Both the position numbers and the translations under genes were made by a program. The notes under the pieces were generated by a model, which saw only the letters and a program-made list of their open reading frames with translations, did not search any database and had not been told where the DNA came from. A stretch of 64,000 nucleotides of DNA from Helicobacter pylori (lineage in GTDB: Bacteria; Campylobacterota; Campylobacteria; Campylobacterales; Helicobacteraceae): positions 496,001 to 560,000 of the forward strand of contig NZ_CP051534.1 in NCBI RefSeq assembly GCF_016748675.1. The letters are read 5' to 3'. Positions 38,552-48,927 of the stretch are shown here, piece after piece (positions within the stretch are counted from its first letter, which is position 1; the number at the start of each line of letters is the position of its first letter).

Positions 38552-39544
38552 CTACCTATGTTTGATATAAAATTCATCACACTGTTTGTGGTGGTTGATA
38601 TGGACAATCATATCAATCAAATCTTTAAAGCCCTCAATGAGGCTTTCAAACTTGATATTCCTTGCTGCGTTATTAGATGAACTCATGTTGGCTAAACGAA
38701 TAAACGCTTCTTCACTGCTCCCTGCATGCAGAGTGGTTAGCGTGCCTTTATGACCGCTACAAAGCACATTATAAAAATCATATGCCTCACTGCTTCTGAG
38801 TTCTCCTAAAATGATTCTATCAGGTCGCATTCTCAAACATGACTTTAAACAATCAGCAGAGGTGATATTCCCACCAAAAAAAAGCTGTGTGTAGTTCTTG
38901 TGGTGTTTGAATACAATCTCTTCGGTGTCTTCAATGGATATGATCCTTTCTTCTTTAGGGATAAATTCCATGATGCTTTTGATATAAGTCGTTTTACCGC
39001 TTCCTGTGCCACCACAAACAATCACATTCTTACCGATAGCAATACCATCTTTAATCGCGCTGATCGCTTGTTCTTTGTTGTCTAGTAGATTATAAAAACC
39101 CTGTTCTTCAAAGAAGCTATGAGGATAGGTTGTTTTGCTAGGTATCCTTATAGATATAGAAATGGTTTCATCATTAACTGTAACAGGGGAAAGGACAATT
39201 TGCACCCTTTCACCATTCGCTAAATTGCTGCTCAAAATAGGATTTTCATAGTTGTCTATTGTTTTTTTCTTAAAACTTGCACAACACCGAGCAAAATGCA
39301 TTAAACGAGATAGACTAAAGGCTTTCTTGTCTCTCACATCAAATGGTTGCCATTCGCCATTATTTTTTAAAACCCATACAACCTTGTTCCCATTGTAACA
39401 AATCTCAGTGATATTTTCCATTTTTAAAAAATCACCAAAAAGTTCTTCAGTAGCATGCCTTAAAGGATTTAATGCCGCTTCTTTTAAAGCTCTTTCTACT
39501 TCTAGAAATTTTTTATCTTCTGCACTCAATCTGTCTTCAGTCAT
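38552..39544 (-). CDS. cagalpha: Cag-alpha, VirB11-type ATPase
   Basis: Hexameric traffic ATPase at the base of the secretion system. Walker A is GGTGSGKTTYIKS (about 179-191), with the Asp box IISIEDTEE, Walker B in MRPDRIILGELRS and the His box GHKGTLTTLHAGS. Length 330 matches the structurally known HP0525. The gene lies between cagZ (stop 4 bases upstream) and cag5. Confidence 0.96.
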   Translation of the reverse strand: MTEDRLSAEDKKFLEVERALKEAALNPLRHATEELFGDFLKMENITEICYNGNKVVWVLKNNGEWQPFDVRDKKAFSLSRLMHFARCCASFKKKTIDNYENPILSSNLANGERVQIVLSPVTVNDETISISIRIPSKTTYPHSFFEEQGFYNLLDNKEQAISAIKDGIAIGKNVIVCGGTGSGKTTYIKSIMEFIPKEERIISIEDTEEIVFKHHKNYTQLFFGGNITSADCLKSCLRMRPDRIILGELRSSEAYDFYNVLCSGHKGTLTTLHAGSSEEAFIRLANMSSSNNAARNIKFESLIEGFKDLIDMIVHINHHKQCDEFYIKHR

Positions 39545-39548
39545 GTTC

Positions 39549-40148
39549 TTATTCCAAATTTAATTTTAATTGGGTTATCAATTTAGCTCTTTCTAAAGAA
39601 GTGAGATAAGTCTTATTTTTGCTCAAAATAATATACTTAGTCCCTATATCTTGGACAATCTCATTGAGCTTCCTTCCAAAATCATCTATCCCTAGAATCT
39701 GAAACGCCACGCCCATCATATTGCCATCTATGAATGGCGGTAAATACTCTCTTGGCAGATAAGAAGCCACTAGGTCTGAAATTTTTGCCACTTCATCACA
39801 CATAAAATTATTGAAGTTGTCAGAAATTTCTACAACAAACTCTCCAAGCGTTAGTTCATTTTTGATCGTGCTTTCTGCAAAAGTCTTTTCTTGTTTGCAA
39901 CGATTGTAACTGGCTAACACAAGGTTGTTCAAATAGTTGTAATAAGCATCAAAACTAATAAAATTCTTTTGCATATTGATTCTTAACTCTTGAACTCTTC
40001 TCAAAAAATCTTGCGGATCGTTGCTATCTTTTAAAGAAGTGGCGTAATTTTGAATAAACTTATCCCTTACTTCATTTGCATTTCCCATAAGAGATCTGTT
40101 GCTATCTAAGATTTTTTGTCTTTCTGCTTCATTGAAACCGAGTTCCAT
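39549..40148 (-). CDS. cagZ: CagZ
   Basis: A 199-residue cytosolic, mostly alpha-helical protein found only with the cag system; the 26695 protein has a known single-domain helical structure. It binds and stabilises the Cag5 coupling ATPase and is needed for CagA translocation. The start ATG 40148 has GAAAGGAAA upstream. It lies between cagY and cag-alpha in the leftward operon. Confidence 0.92.
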   Translation of the reverse strand: MELGFNEAERQKILDSNRSLMGNANEVRDKFIQNYATSLKDSNDPQDFLRRVQELRINMQKNFISFDAYYNYLNNLVLASYNRCKQEKTFAESTIKNELTLGEFVVEISDNFNNFMCDEVAKISDLVASYLPREYLPPFIDGNMMGVAFQILGIDDFGRKLNEIVQDIGTKYIILSKNKTYLTSLERAKLITQLKLNLE

Positions 40149-40284
40149 TGCTGTTTCCTTTCATTGTTTTTGCTTGGTTTTTTCCGCCACTACATCCTCT
40201 AGAAGAGCTTGTTGTTGGTTTTGTCTTTTATTTTGTAAAGAACCAAGTTTGGTAACATGAATATATTTTATCCTTTCTTTTGAA

Positions 40285-43200
40285 TTAATTGCCACCTTTG
40301 GGGCTTGTGGTGATTTCTTCATGCTCTCTAGACAAAGTTTTAGTGCTTTGTTTGATAATTTCATCTACCACAGATTTGTTGGTAATTTTAACATCATACA
40401 CGCCACTAAAATCAATATCGTCCATTGTGAGAATCTTAATACTATCGCCCTCATTTTTGTAAAAACTTGGGGGGATATTCATCAGTTGCCCTAGAATTTG
40501 ATTAGACATCTGAGCTGAACTTTGCATGCTACCATTGATAGCTTGACCCAAAGCGTAATTAAATTCAGGTGTCCTTTCACTTCTACCTTTGCCAAGGCCT
40601 ATGAGTTTATCTAGAGCTATGATAGGCGCAGTTTGCAAGAAGCTATTAACCACGCTTGCTATCACAGCAAAGCCTATGCGCTTCATAAAGTGATTATTCA
40701 CATAGCCATCTACCCCTGCTTCACCCAACATGCCTGCTGCTTGAGCGTTTGCTAGAGGTATTATCACACCATCAGGCGTAATGGCTTTAGTAAAGACTAT
40801 CATTAAGCGTGTCATAATGGGTGTGCCACCTTTCACGCTTTGATAATTCCCATACACCTTAGTGCCTTTGTCTAGTAAGATCATAGTGCCGTTCATGTTC
40901 CATACATCTTTGGCTACAACCCCACTCACTATACCCGTGAGAGTGGCATCTACTTTAGAAGTCAGAGTGATTTCAATGGGGGTGTATTGCGCTAAAACAA
41001 ATGTGGGATCACTCTTGCCTATAAAGGCCTGTTTGACAGGGCTTGTTTCATCTTGTTTTTCTTCTTTCTTTTTATCGTCAATGGGATTACCATTTTCATC
41101 TACAAATTCCCCATTCTTTTCTTTTTTGTTCTTAAGAGCGATTTCACTGATATTCTTAGCAGTTTCTGCGACATCTTTGTCTATCTTATTGCTTTCTGCT
41201 TTAGCTTTTGCTGTGGATTTTTCACTTTTTTCTTTATCGTCATCTTTTTTATTACCACCTAAAGCCTTAGCCAATTTAGCTTCTAAATTCTTATCCTTAA
41301 TGGTTTTTTCTGTTTCGTATTGCTTGGTAATATCAGGCTCTATGGAAGCATAAATAGGATTATCGCTAGCTATTTTGTCCGCATCAACATTAGTGGCGTT
41401 AATAGTGGCAATATCGCCGCCATTTTTGAAATCCATTGGCAACAATGGATAACCTTTAGCCGCCATGTTATCAAAGGTTTTGCGGTTTCTTAGATCGCTA
41501 TAAATCCGATCCACTTCATCAGCTTGTCGTTTGATTCCTAGAATTAGCGCCCTTTCACTATCGCTCAAGCCCTCTAAACATTGCTCTATGGCTTGTTGAT
41601 CGGTAGGGTCATCTAAGTTGTCCAAGCACTCGCTTGCTTGATGCAATCTTTCTGTTTTACTCAATTGATTTTGTTTGCTTTGTGTCCTTTTATTTTGGAT
41701 TTCTTGGATCAAATCGCTATAAAGGTTTTGGCATTTCCTTTTTTCTTCATCGGTCCTAGCCGTTTTCAAACAATCCAAGACAGCCTTTTCTCTAGCTTCT
41801 TGCAGGTATTTGAGCTTCTCTTCATCGCTCAAACCATCCAAACACTTCATAATAGCCGCTCTGTCGTTAGGATCGGCGTTTTTCAAGCAATCTTTGATCG
41901 CTTTATCTTTTTGTTGGAGTTCTTTCGCTAAGAACTTTCTCGCTTCAGGGGTGAGCAATTTCTCGCATTCTTTTTTCTCTTTTTCATTCCTAGCTCTTGA
42001 TACGCAGTCCAAATAAGCTTTAACGCTCTTTTTAACTTCTTGCTCTAAGAGTTTCCTCGCTTCAGGGGTGAGTAATTTCTCGCAGGCTCTCCTTTCAGTT
42101 TCATTTCTAGCTTGAGAGAGGCAGTCTTTATAGGCTTTAAGGCTCTCTTTAGCTAAAACATTTTTCTGTAAATCTTTAGGAAGATTTTTAAAACATGCTT
42201 TTCTTTCTTCTTCATTTCTAGCTTTTTCCAAACAACTTAATGCTTGCTTCTCTAAAAATTTCCTTGCTTCAGGCGTGAGTAATTTCTCGCATTCTTGTTT
42301 CTCTTTTTCATTCCTAGCTCTTGAAACGCAGTCTAAATAAGCCTTGACGCTCTTTTTAACTTCTTGCTCTAAGAGTTTTCTCGCTTCAGGGGTGAGTAAT
42401 TTCTCGCAGGCTCTCCTTTCAGTTTCATTTCTAGCTTGAGAGAGGCAGTCTTTATAGGCTTTAAGGCTCTCTTTAGCTTCTTCTAATAGCTTTCTCGCTT
42501 CAGGGGTGAGTAATTTCTCACATTCTTGCTTCTCTTTTTCGTTCCTAGCTCTTGATACGCAGTCTAAATAAGCCTTAACGCTTTTTTTAGCTAAAACCTT
42601 TTTCTGCAAGTCTTTAGGGAGATCTTTGACACACCTTTTTTTCTCAGCTTCGGTTTTAGCGTTTTTCAAACAATCTAGCGCTTGATTCTCTAAAAGTTTC
42701 CTCGCTTCAGGGGTGAGTAATTTCTCGCATTCTTGTTTCTCCTTTTCATTCCTAGCTCTTGAAACGCAGTCTAAATAAGCCTTAACGCTCTTTTTAACTT
42801 CTTGCTCTAATAGTTTCCTCGCTTCAGGGGTGAGTAATTTCTCACATTCTTGCTTCTCTTTTTCATTCCTAGCTCTTGATACGCAGTCTTTGTAAGCCTT
42901 AACACTCTCTTTAGCTTCTTCTAAAAGTTTTCTCGCTTCAGGCGTGAGTAATTTCTCGCATTCTTGTTTCTCTTTTTCATTCCTAGCTCTTGAAACGCAG
43001 TCTAAATAAGCCTTAACGCTTTCTTTAGCTAAAACCTTTTTCTGCAAGTCTTTAGGGAGATCTTTGATACACCTTTTTTTCTCAGCTTCGGTTTTAGCGT
43101 TTTTCAAACAATCTAGTGCTTGCTTCTCTAAAAGTTTTCTCGCTTCAGGGGTGAGTAATTTCTCGCAAGCTTTTCTTTCAGTTTCATTTCTAGCTTGGGA

Positions 43201-45681
43201 GAGGCAGTCTTTATAAGCTTTGACGCTCTCTTTAGCTTCTTCTAATAGTTTTTTCGCTTCAGGGGTGAGTAATTTCTCGCATTCTTTTCTTTCAGCTTCG
43301 TTTTTGGCTTTTGACACGCAATCCAAATAAGCTTTAACGCTTTTTTTAGCTTCTTCTAATAGTTTTCTCGCTTCAGGGGTGAGTAATTTCTCGCATTCTT
43401 TTTTCTCTTTTTCATTCCTGGCTCTTGATACGCAGTCTTTATAAGCTTTAACGCTTTTTTTAGCTTCTTCTAATAGCTTTCTCGCTTCAGGGGTGAGTAA
43501 TTTCTCGCATTCTTTTCTTTCAGCTTCATTTTTGGCTCTTGATACGCAATCCAAATAAACCCTAACGCTCTCTTTGGCTAAAACCTTTTTCTGCAAGTCT
43601 TTAGGGAGATCTTTGACACACCTTTTTTTCTCAGCTTCGGTTTTAGCGTTTTTCAAACAATCTAGCGCTTGTTGCTCTAAAAGTTTTTTCGCTTCAGGGG
43701 TGAGTAATTTCTCGCATTCTTTTTTCTCATCTTCAGTTTTGGCTTGAGATACGCAATCCAAATAAGCCTTAACGCTTTTTTTAGCTTCTTCTAATAGCTT
43801 TCTCGCTTCAGGGGTGAGTAATTTCTCGCATTCTTTTCTTTCAGCTTCAGTTTTGGCTTGAGATACGCAATCCAAATAAGCCTTAACGCTCTCTTTGGCT
43901 TCTTCTTCTAAAAGTTTTTTCGCTTCAGGGGTGAGTAATTTCTCACACTCTTTTTTCTCATCTTCAGTTTTGGCTTGAGATGTGCAGTCTTTATAAGCTT
44001 TCAGACTCTCTTTAGCTAAAATATCGCTTTGTAAGTCTTTAGGGAGATCTTTCAAACACTTTTTTCGTTCTTCATCGGTTTTAGCGTTTTTCAAACAATC
44101 TAGAACCTGTTGTTCTAACTTTTTCCTCGCTTCAGGCGTGAGCAATTTCTCGCATTCTTTTTTCTCTTTTTCATTCCTAGCTTTTGAAACGCAGTCCTTG
44201 TAAGCCTTGACGCTCATATCGGCTAGTAGTTCTTTTTGCAAGTCTTGGGGAATATTTTTCAAGCACTCGTTTCGTTCTTCATCGGTTTTAGCGTTTTTCA
44301 AACAGTCTAGCACTTGTTGTTTCAATCTTTCTATAGCTTCTTTAGACAAGCCTTTCAAGCATTCGTTTTTCTCAGCTTCTGTTTTGGCGTTTTTGATACA
44401 ATCCTTATACTCTTGAAGCTCTTTTTGAAGCTCTAATTCCTTACGGAATTTCTCTCTAATCTCAGGGTCATTTATGAGTTTTAGGCACTCTTTCCGTTCT
44501 TCATCGGTTTTAGCGTTTTTCAAACAATCTAGAGCCACTTGAACTTTTTGTTGGTTCAGTAAGCTTTTTTTCAGGTTTTCATCTTTGATTAAATCTAAAC
44601 ACTTGATCCTTTCTTCTTCAGTTTTGGCATTTTTGATGCAGTCGTTATAAGCCTCTAGAGTCTTTTTCATTTGATCTTGAAGTTTTTTGTCTTTGATAAG
44701 CTTCAAACATTCTTCATAGTTGCCACCATTACTAATACACTCATAAAAGGCTCTCAATGGGTTTTTGTCCTCAATTTCTGCAATATTCAAATAGTTGTAT
44801 AAGGTTCTATTGGGATCGTCATTGAAGAAAAGATTCTTATCAATCATATTGCCTTTTTCATTCCGTTCTTTCAGCAATCGGTTATACTCTTGCCTTATTT
44901 GGATTTCATCATTAACATAAAGATTCCTGTCTTTGCTAAAACGAGAGCTTTTATCTTCCAAAGGTATAAAGTAGTGAAAAATGCTTCTAGAAAATAAAAT
45001 AATCACGATAAGAACAGCGACTACAATGCCACCAATAATGTATTTCTTTTTGCTTCCTTTGATAATCTCTTGATCGTTAGAGTCGTCAGTTATTTCTTCT
45101 AGCTTGTCTTCATCAAAATGGGTTTTAGTTTCTTGGGTTTTAGTTTCTGCGGAATTGTCAAGATGATTGTCTGAGCTTTCTTCTTTTAAAGAATCTTCAA
45201 AATGATTGGCTTCTGTCGCTTCTTCATTAGATAGATCTTGGGGTGAATCTTGTTGGGCTTTTTTAGAAGTTTCATCATCAATTAAGCCCGTTTGAGTTTC
45301 TTCTTGATGCTCATTATTTTCTTGATCGTCTTCTTCGTTCAGTTCTTGGGTTTCTTCATCTAAATCCTTTTGCTGAGTGAAAGGTCTTTTATCATCAACT
45401 AATTTTCTGGCTTTCTTGAATAACTTGTCTGCTAGACTGCCATTGCTAGATTCTGAAGTTTCATTACTTCCAGAATCTATTTGAGTTTGGGTTTCTTCTA
45501 GCTTGTCTCCATCAAAATGGGTTTTAGTTTCTGTGGAATTGTCAAGATGATTGTCTGAGCTTTCTTCTTTTAAAAGATCTTCAAAATGATTGGCTTCTGT
45601 TGCTTCTTCATTGGATAAATCTTGGGGTGAATGTTGTTGGGTTTTTTTAGAAGTTTCAAGTTTATCGTTTTCTTCATTCAT
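40285..45681 (-). CDS. cagY: CagY, VirB10-like repeat protein
   Basis: Very large (1798 residues) component spanning inner membrane to outer-membrane core complex. In order: an acidic N-terminal region with duplicated segments (about 1-195); a membrane segment IIGGIVVAVLIVIILFS (about 211-227); a middle repeat region (about 340-1300) of helical units such as DCVSRARNEKEKQECEK and KLLTPEARKLLE; and a C-terminal VirB10 domain (about 1545-1798, from FVLAQYTPIEITLTSKV). Each unit has Cys spaced for intra-repeat disulphides. In-frame recombination among repeats is known to tune secretion and inflammation; the frame here is intact. It lies 14 bases after cagX. Confidence 0.96.
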   Translation of the reverse strand: MNEENDKLETSKKTQQHSPQDLSNEEATEANHFEDLLKEESSDNHLDNSTETKTHFDGDKLEETQTQIDSGSNETSESSNGSLADKLFKKARKLVDDKRPFTQQKDLDEETQELNEEDDQENNEHQEETQTGLIDDETSKKAQQDSPQDLSNEEATEANHFEDSLKEESSDNHLDNSAETKTQETKTHFDEDKLEEITDDSNDQEIIKGSKKKYIIGGIVVAVLIVIILFSRSIFHYFIPLEDKSSRFSKDRNLYVNDEIQIRQEYNRLLKERNEKGNMIDKNLFFNDDPNRTLYNYLNIAEIEDKNPLRAFYECISNGGNYEECLKLIKDKKLQDQMKKTLEAYNDCIKNAKTEEERIKCLDLIKDENLKKSLLNQQKVQVALDCLKNAKTDEERKECLKLINDPEIREKFRKELELQKELQEYKDCIKNAKTEAEKNECLKGLSKEAIERLKQQVLDCLKNAKTDEERNECLKNIPQDLQKELLADMSVKAYKDCVSKARNEKEKKECEKLLTPEARKKLEQQVLDCLKNAKTDEERKKCLKDLPKDLQSDILAKESLKAYKDCTSQAKTEDEKKECEKLLTPEAKKLLEEEAKESVKAYLDCVSQAKTEAERKECEKLLTPEARKLLEEAKKSVKAYLDCVSQAKTEDEKKECEKLLTPEAKKLLEQQALDCLKNAKTEAEKKRCVKDLPKDLQKKVLAKESVRVYLDCVSRAKNEAERKECEKLLTPEARKLLEEAKKSVKAYKDCVSRARNEKEKKECEKLLTPEARKLLEEAKKSVKAYLDCVSKAKNEAERKECEKLLTPEAKKLLEEAKESVKAYKDCLSQARNETERKACEKLLTPEARKLLEKQALDCLKNAKTEAEKKRCIKDLPKDLQKKVLAKESVKAYLDCVSRARNEKEKQECEKLLTPEARKLLEEAKESVKAYKDCVSRARNEKEKQECEKLLTPEARKLLEQEVKKSVKAYLDCVSRARNEKEKQECEKLLTPEARKLLENQALDCLKNAKTEAEKKRCVKDLPKDLQKKVLAKKSVKAYLDCVSRARNEKEKQECEKLLTPEARKLLEEAKESLKAYKDCLSQARNETERRACEKLLTPEARKLLEQEVKKSVKAYLDCVSRARNEKEKQECEKLLTPEARKFLEKQALSCLEKARNEEERKACFKNLPKDLQKNVLAKESLKAYKDCLSQARNETERRACEKLLTPEARKLLEQEVKKSVKAYLDCVSRARNEKEKKECEKLLTPEARKFLAKELQQKDKAIKDCLKNADPNDRAAIMKCLDGLSDEEKLKYLQEAREKAVLDCLKTARTDEEKRKCQNLYSDLIQEIQNKRTQSKQNQLSKTERLHQASECLDNLDDPTDQQAIEQCLEGLSDSERALILGIKRQADEVDRIYSDLRNRKTFDNMAAKGYPLLPMDFKNGGDIATINATNVDADKIASDNPIYASIEPDITKQYETEKTIKDKNLEAKLAKALGGNKKDDDKEKSEKSTAKAKAESNKIDKDVAETAKNISEIALKNKKEKNGEFVDENGNPIDDKKKEEKQDETSPVKQAFIGKSDPTFVLAQYTPIEITLTSKVDATLTGIVSGVVAKDVWNMNGTMILLDKGTKVYGNYQSVKGGTPIMTRLMIVFTKAITPDGVIIPLANAQAAGMLGEAGVDGYVNNHFMKRIGFAVIASVVNSFLQTAPIIALDKLIGLGKGRSERTPEFNYALGQAINGSMQSSAQMSNQILGQLMNIPPSFYKNEGDSIKILTMDDIDFSGVYDVKITNKSVVDEIIKQSTKTLSREHEEITTSPKGGN
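41940..44650 (-). repeat. cagY middle repeat array
   Basis: Tandem coding repeats: the string KLLTPEA occurs 16 times, interleaved with DC-type units (V/I-DCLKNAKTEAEKKRC) and AY(L/K)DC units. Neighbouring DNA copies are nearly identical over more than 100 bases, which allows in-frame deletion, duplication or gene conversion. Confidence 0.92.
45094..45660 (-). repeat. cagY 5' direct repeats
   Basis: Two near-identical copies of about 170-180 bases, roughly 45094-45275 and 45490-45660, both coding for the segment around EATEANHFEDxLKEESSDNHLDNS. Recombination between them would remove about 130 residues in frame. Confidence 0.8.
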
Positions 45682-45695
45682 GTCTTAACGCCTTT

Positions 45696-47264
45696 TTATT
45701 TATCTCTGACAAGAGGGAGCTTTTTAATCACACGCTCCAATTCACCATAGTTTTTGATATTGTAATTTTTTGTCAATGGATTTTTCCCATAGCCTTTATT
45801 GATTACTGTTACAAGGGCTTTGTCTTTAATGAGCTTAAATTTTTCTGCAATTTCATTAACTCTATACCATCTCAATCCTAAATTGGTCATGTTAGGATCA
45901 ATGGCAGCATCAGTCATGCTCAATTTCCCATCAGGTTGAACCACAAAAATAGCAGGTTGGAGAGTGATGTTTTTGAAACCAAAATAAGTGAATGTGCCAT
46001 CATCAAAAATTTCAGAGGGCATAATATGTTTAGAGCGTTTTTCAGGCGCTTGGTAGTAATTGTAGTTTCTAGGCACAGGGTTTCTTTTTAACGCATTATG
46101 CACATATTGGGTCTCTAGCGCCTTTGCTTGATCTAAGATAATTTTTTGTTTTTCTTCTCTTATTTTTTCTTTGTTGATAATCTGTTCATTGCTTGCCATC
46201 ATTACTCTATTGATGTAGGCTGTGGTGTTAAGATTTTCTTGCTTGATCAATTCTCTCTGCCTCTTTGCTTCTTCTCTCTTTTTTAATTCCTCTTCAATAA
46301 CGCTAGAGACTTCGTGTCTTTGTGGGTATTCCAATTTGACTGTTAGATACGCCGAAGCAAAATTGTCTTTTTGAGCTATTCTCAAAATGAATTGATACAA
46401 GGCTTTATTGGTCCGCACAACAAGATTAGTCCTCCAAGCGCTATCGCTAGGAGATAATTCTATGGAATTATCCTCGGGGCTTTTTTGAGATTTATCTGTC
46501 TTAATACTAATTTTATCCTTGGCTCTTTGCTTGATTGTCTCTTCAGCTTGTTTCTTGTTGAGTTCTTCAATTTGTTTGAGCGCATTAGCTTGAGCCTGTT
46601 CTTGCATGTCCTCTAGTCGTTCCATTTGGTCTAATTCATTTTCTCGTTGTTGCTTGATCAATTCGCTAAGATTTTTGTTATTGCTCAAATTTTGTGGGTT
46701 ACTCATAGCGTTAGTGAGATTTTCTAAATTGGCTCTATTTTTTGCACGCTCTTCCTTTCTTTTTTCTCTTTTATCTTTTTGCGCTTTTTGCGCCTGTTCT
46801 TTAGCTTCTTTTTCTTTTTCTAGAGCTTTTTTTTGTTCTTCTAATTCTTTAGGGTCAGGCGCATCTACGATAAGTTTTTTTGTTTTTAAAAATTCTTGGT
46901 AATCTCTTGTCATTAGGGCAAAATTCACTGCTTCTTTTTCAAACATGAGATTACTTTTTACCGATTTAGGTTGAATGAATATATGATTAGAATTAGGCAC
47001 AATGCTCCAACCTTTATTAAAACCTGTTGTGATGTAAGAAATAGTTTCATCTTTTTCAAGTTGGATCACAGTAACATTGTCTAATGAAGTCCAAATCGTA
47101 ATAGGTTTTTCATCTCCCAAATAAGCAATCTTCTTATTCACCACTTTCACCCTGCCACGATTAAAATTTTTAATGTCAGGTGCTGCTGCTTCTATTACGC
47201 TAGATAAAAATAAATAACCAAGACAGAAACAGCCAACAATTTTTTTAAAAAATACCTGCTCCAT
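45696..47264 (-). CDS. cagX: CagX, VirB9-like core complex protein
   Basis: Periplasmic and outer-membrane core component related to VirB9 in its C-terminal part. A signal peptide ends near EAAAPD (about 30). The central region (about 150-260) is a long Lys/Glu/Gln-rich coiled coil. The VirB9-like C-terminal domain includes DDGTFTYFGF and PAIFVVQPDGK (about 420-445). ATG 47264 (MEQVFFKKIV) gives 522 residues and has GAGGA upstream; two TTG codons just before are less likely. It lies between cagW and cagY. Confidence 0.95.
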   Translation of the reverse strand: MEQVFFKKIVGCFCLGYLFLSSVIEAAAPDIKNFNRGRVKVVNKKIAYLGDEKPITIWTSLDNVTVIQLEKDETISYITTGFNKGWSIVPNSNHIFIQPKSVKSNLMFEKEAVNFALMTRDYQEFLKTKKLIVDAPDPKELEEQKKALEKEKEAKEQAQKAQKDKREKRKEERAKNRANLENLTNAMSNPQNLSNNKNLSELIKQQRENELDQMERLEDMQEQAQANALKQIEELNKKQAEETIKQRAKDKISIKTDKSQKSPEDNSIELSPSDSAWRTNLVVRTNKALYQFILRIAQKDNFASAYLTVKLEYPQRHEVSSVIEEELKKREEAKRQRELIKQENLNTTAYINRVMMASNEQIINKEKIREEKQKIILDQAKALETQYVHNALKRNPVPRNYNYYQAPEKRSKHIMPSEIFDDGTFTYFGFKNITLQPAIFVVQPDGKLSMTDAAIDPNMTNLGLRWYRVNEIAEKFKLIKDKALVTVINKGYGKNPLTKNYNIKNYGELERVIKKLPLVRDK

Positions 47265-47315
47265 CAACAATTCCTCTTAAAAAATATTTGTAATTGCAAC
47301 ACAAGAATAAAGTGG

Positions 47316-48923
47316 CTAGCCTTTAAACATAGATCCACCAACTCTTCCTACCATTAAGGCATCTCTTTCTCTATCCATCCTGCTGCCATCTATAGAGACA
47401 GAGCTGAAAATGGTATTAACGATCGCATTGACGCTCTCAATAATCGTCTCTATGAAACCTTTTAAAATAAATAGAGTGATCAAACTCGCAATAGTTGAAT
47501 CGATACCCAGTCCCCCTTGATTGATGTTTTGTATAGCAACAGAGGGCGTTATGGTCAAATTGAATGCCAATAATGCCAAAACACCAAAGAGTAAAATAGG
47601 AATAGCTAGAACCAAGATAAACAAATTATTAATAAACCATATCAATATGTTTTTCATGGAATCTTTGAACCAATCTAGCACGATCAAACATACCGCAATA
47701 GGGAACACAATACCGCTAAAAGCCCCAGCTATCAAAGGTTTCACAACCACAGTGCTTATTCTCATAATGATAGTTACTTGCATAAAAATGGCAAATAAAG
47801 AAATACCTGCCACTTGCAAGCCTTGTAACAAACTAGGAGCGTTGTTGCCAACATTAGAAAAAACAGCTCTTACCGCAGGTAAAATTGAATTAACAGTGTA
47901 ATTCAGCACTAAATCTAAAGCCCAAAAAAGAACTTGATTCAGCCCAAAAGCGCCTGCTAAACCAAAATAAATAGAATAAGAGATTTTATAAAGATAACCA
48001 AAACCTGCATAGGCGATAAAAGAGACCATCGCCATTTTGAATAATGTCCCCCCAACAAATCGCATGTATTCAAAACCTATGTTAATCTGAATGTTACTTG
48101 AAATATCCCTCAATTTCATAAAAGAAATGAAAACAAAAATCCCAAAAACAATATAAATTAGGTAAGAAACAAAATCAAGATATGACCCTTGCCCTATGAT
48201 AATATCAGGCAGATTGACTACACCATATGCAGGAAGAACAGCAGCGTCCGCTCCTTTGACAACAGATTCTAATGCGGCAAAAGCAAGCATGGCTGTAGTG
48301 TTGTTTTGCAGTTTATTTGCAGTGAATTCTTTACCAATCAGCCAAATTAAACCATCAGCTGTAATATTCGTAGAAGCTTGAGCGGTTATTGAGCCAATTA
48401 TTTGTAAAAGAATATTGCCTTTCACATTGTCCTCAACACCGCCTTTGGTAAAATTCTGAATCTTGTTGCTCAAATTGTCTAGCACGCTATCCATGGATAC
48501 ATCTATGTTTTTATTTATCAATGCGTTCCAGCCAAAATTACAGCCACTTGATGGCGTTAGAGCAAAACCTTGTATAGCTGTAGCAACACTTGCCCACGCC
48601 GATCCCCATAAAGGACCTAAAGTATTCAAATATTTCACCAAATTGCTAGCGGCTAAACTTGTGGCTAATGGTGTGCTAAGCGCTTCAATCACACCCTGCC
48701 CTGAACTCTTTCCACTCCCTGATTGGCCAATAGATGTATAGCCTGTTAAAATATCTGCAAAACTCTTGTTGGTTAAAACATAACTCGGTATCAGCATGCA
48801 ATAAACTGTTTGGTAAATTTTGAGATTTGAAACAATGGGCAAATCAATAGCTTTCAACCAATTGGGAACAATGAGGAAAAAACTCATGATCGTTATTAAA
48901 AAAGTCCTTTTAAGATTAAACAT
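47316..48923 (-). CDS. cagW: CagW, VirB6-like polytopic membrane protein
   Basis: A 535-residue inner-membrane protein with an N-terminal signal (LITIMSFFLIVPNWLKA) and five or more membrane segments between about 215 and 470, as in VirB6/TrbL channel-forming proteins. It is required for CagA translocation and for assembly of the apparatus. It starts at ATG 48923, four bases after the cagV stop, and precedes cagX. Confidence 0.93.
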   Translation of the reverse strand: MFNLKRTFLITIMSFFLIVPNWLKAIDLPIVSNLKIYQTVYCMLIPSYVLTNKSFADILTGYTSIGQSGSGKSSGQGVIEALSTPLATSLAASNLVKYLNTLGPLWGSAWASVATAIQGFALTPSSGCNFGWNALINKNIDVSMDSVLDNLSNKIQNFTKGGVEDNVKGNILLQIIGSITAQASTNITADGLIWLIGKEFTANKLQNNTTAMLAFAALESVVKGADAAVLPAYGVVNLPDIIIGQGSYLDFVSYLIYIVFGIFVFISFMKLRDISSNIQINIGFEYMRFVGGTLFKMAMVSFIAYAGFGYLYKISYSIYFGLAGAFGLNQVLFWALDLVLNYTVNSILPAVRAVFSNVGNNAPSLLQGLQVAGISLFAIFMQVTIIMRISTVVVKPLIAGAFSGIVFPIAVCLIVLDWFKDSMKNILIWFINNLFILVLAIPILLFGVLALLAFNLTITPSVAIQNINQGGLGIDSTIASLITLFILKGFIETIIESVNAIVNTIFSSVSIDGSRMDRERDALMVGRVGGSMFKG

Positions 48924-48927
48924 GCTC

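Noticed and set aside
40161-40364. 67-residue reverse frame between cagY and cagZ
   Set aside because: It overlaps the cagY end in another frame, has no ribosome-binding site and no recognisable domain.
41053-44416. Forward-strand frames antisense to cagY
   Set aside because: Leu/Phe/Ser-rich shadow frames produced by the regular codon pattern of the repeats.
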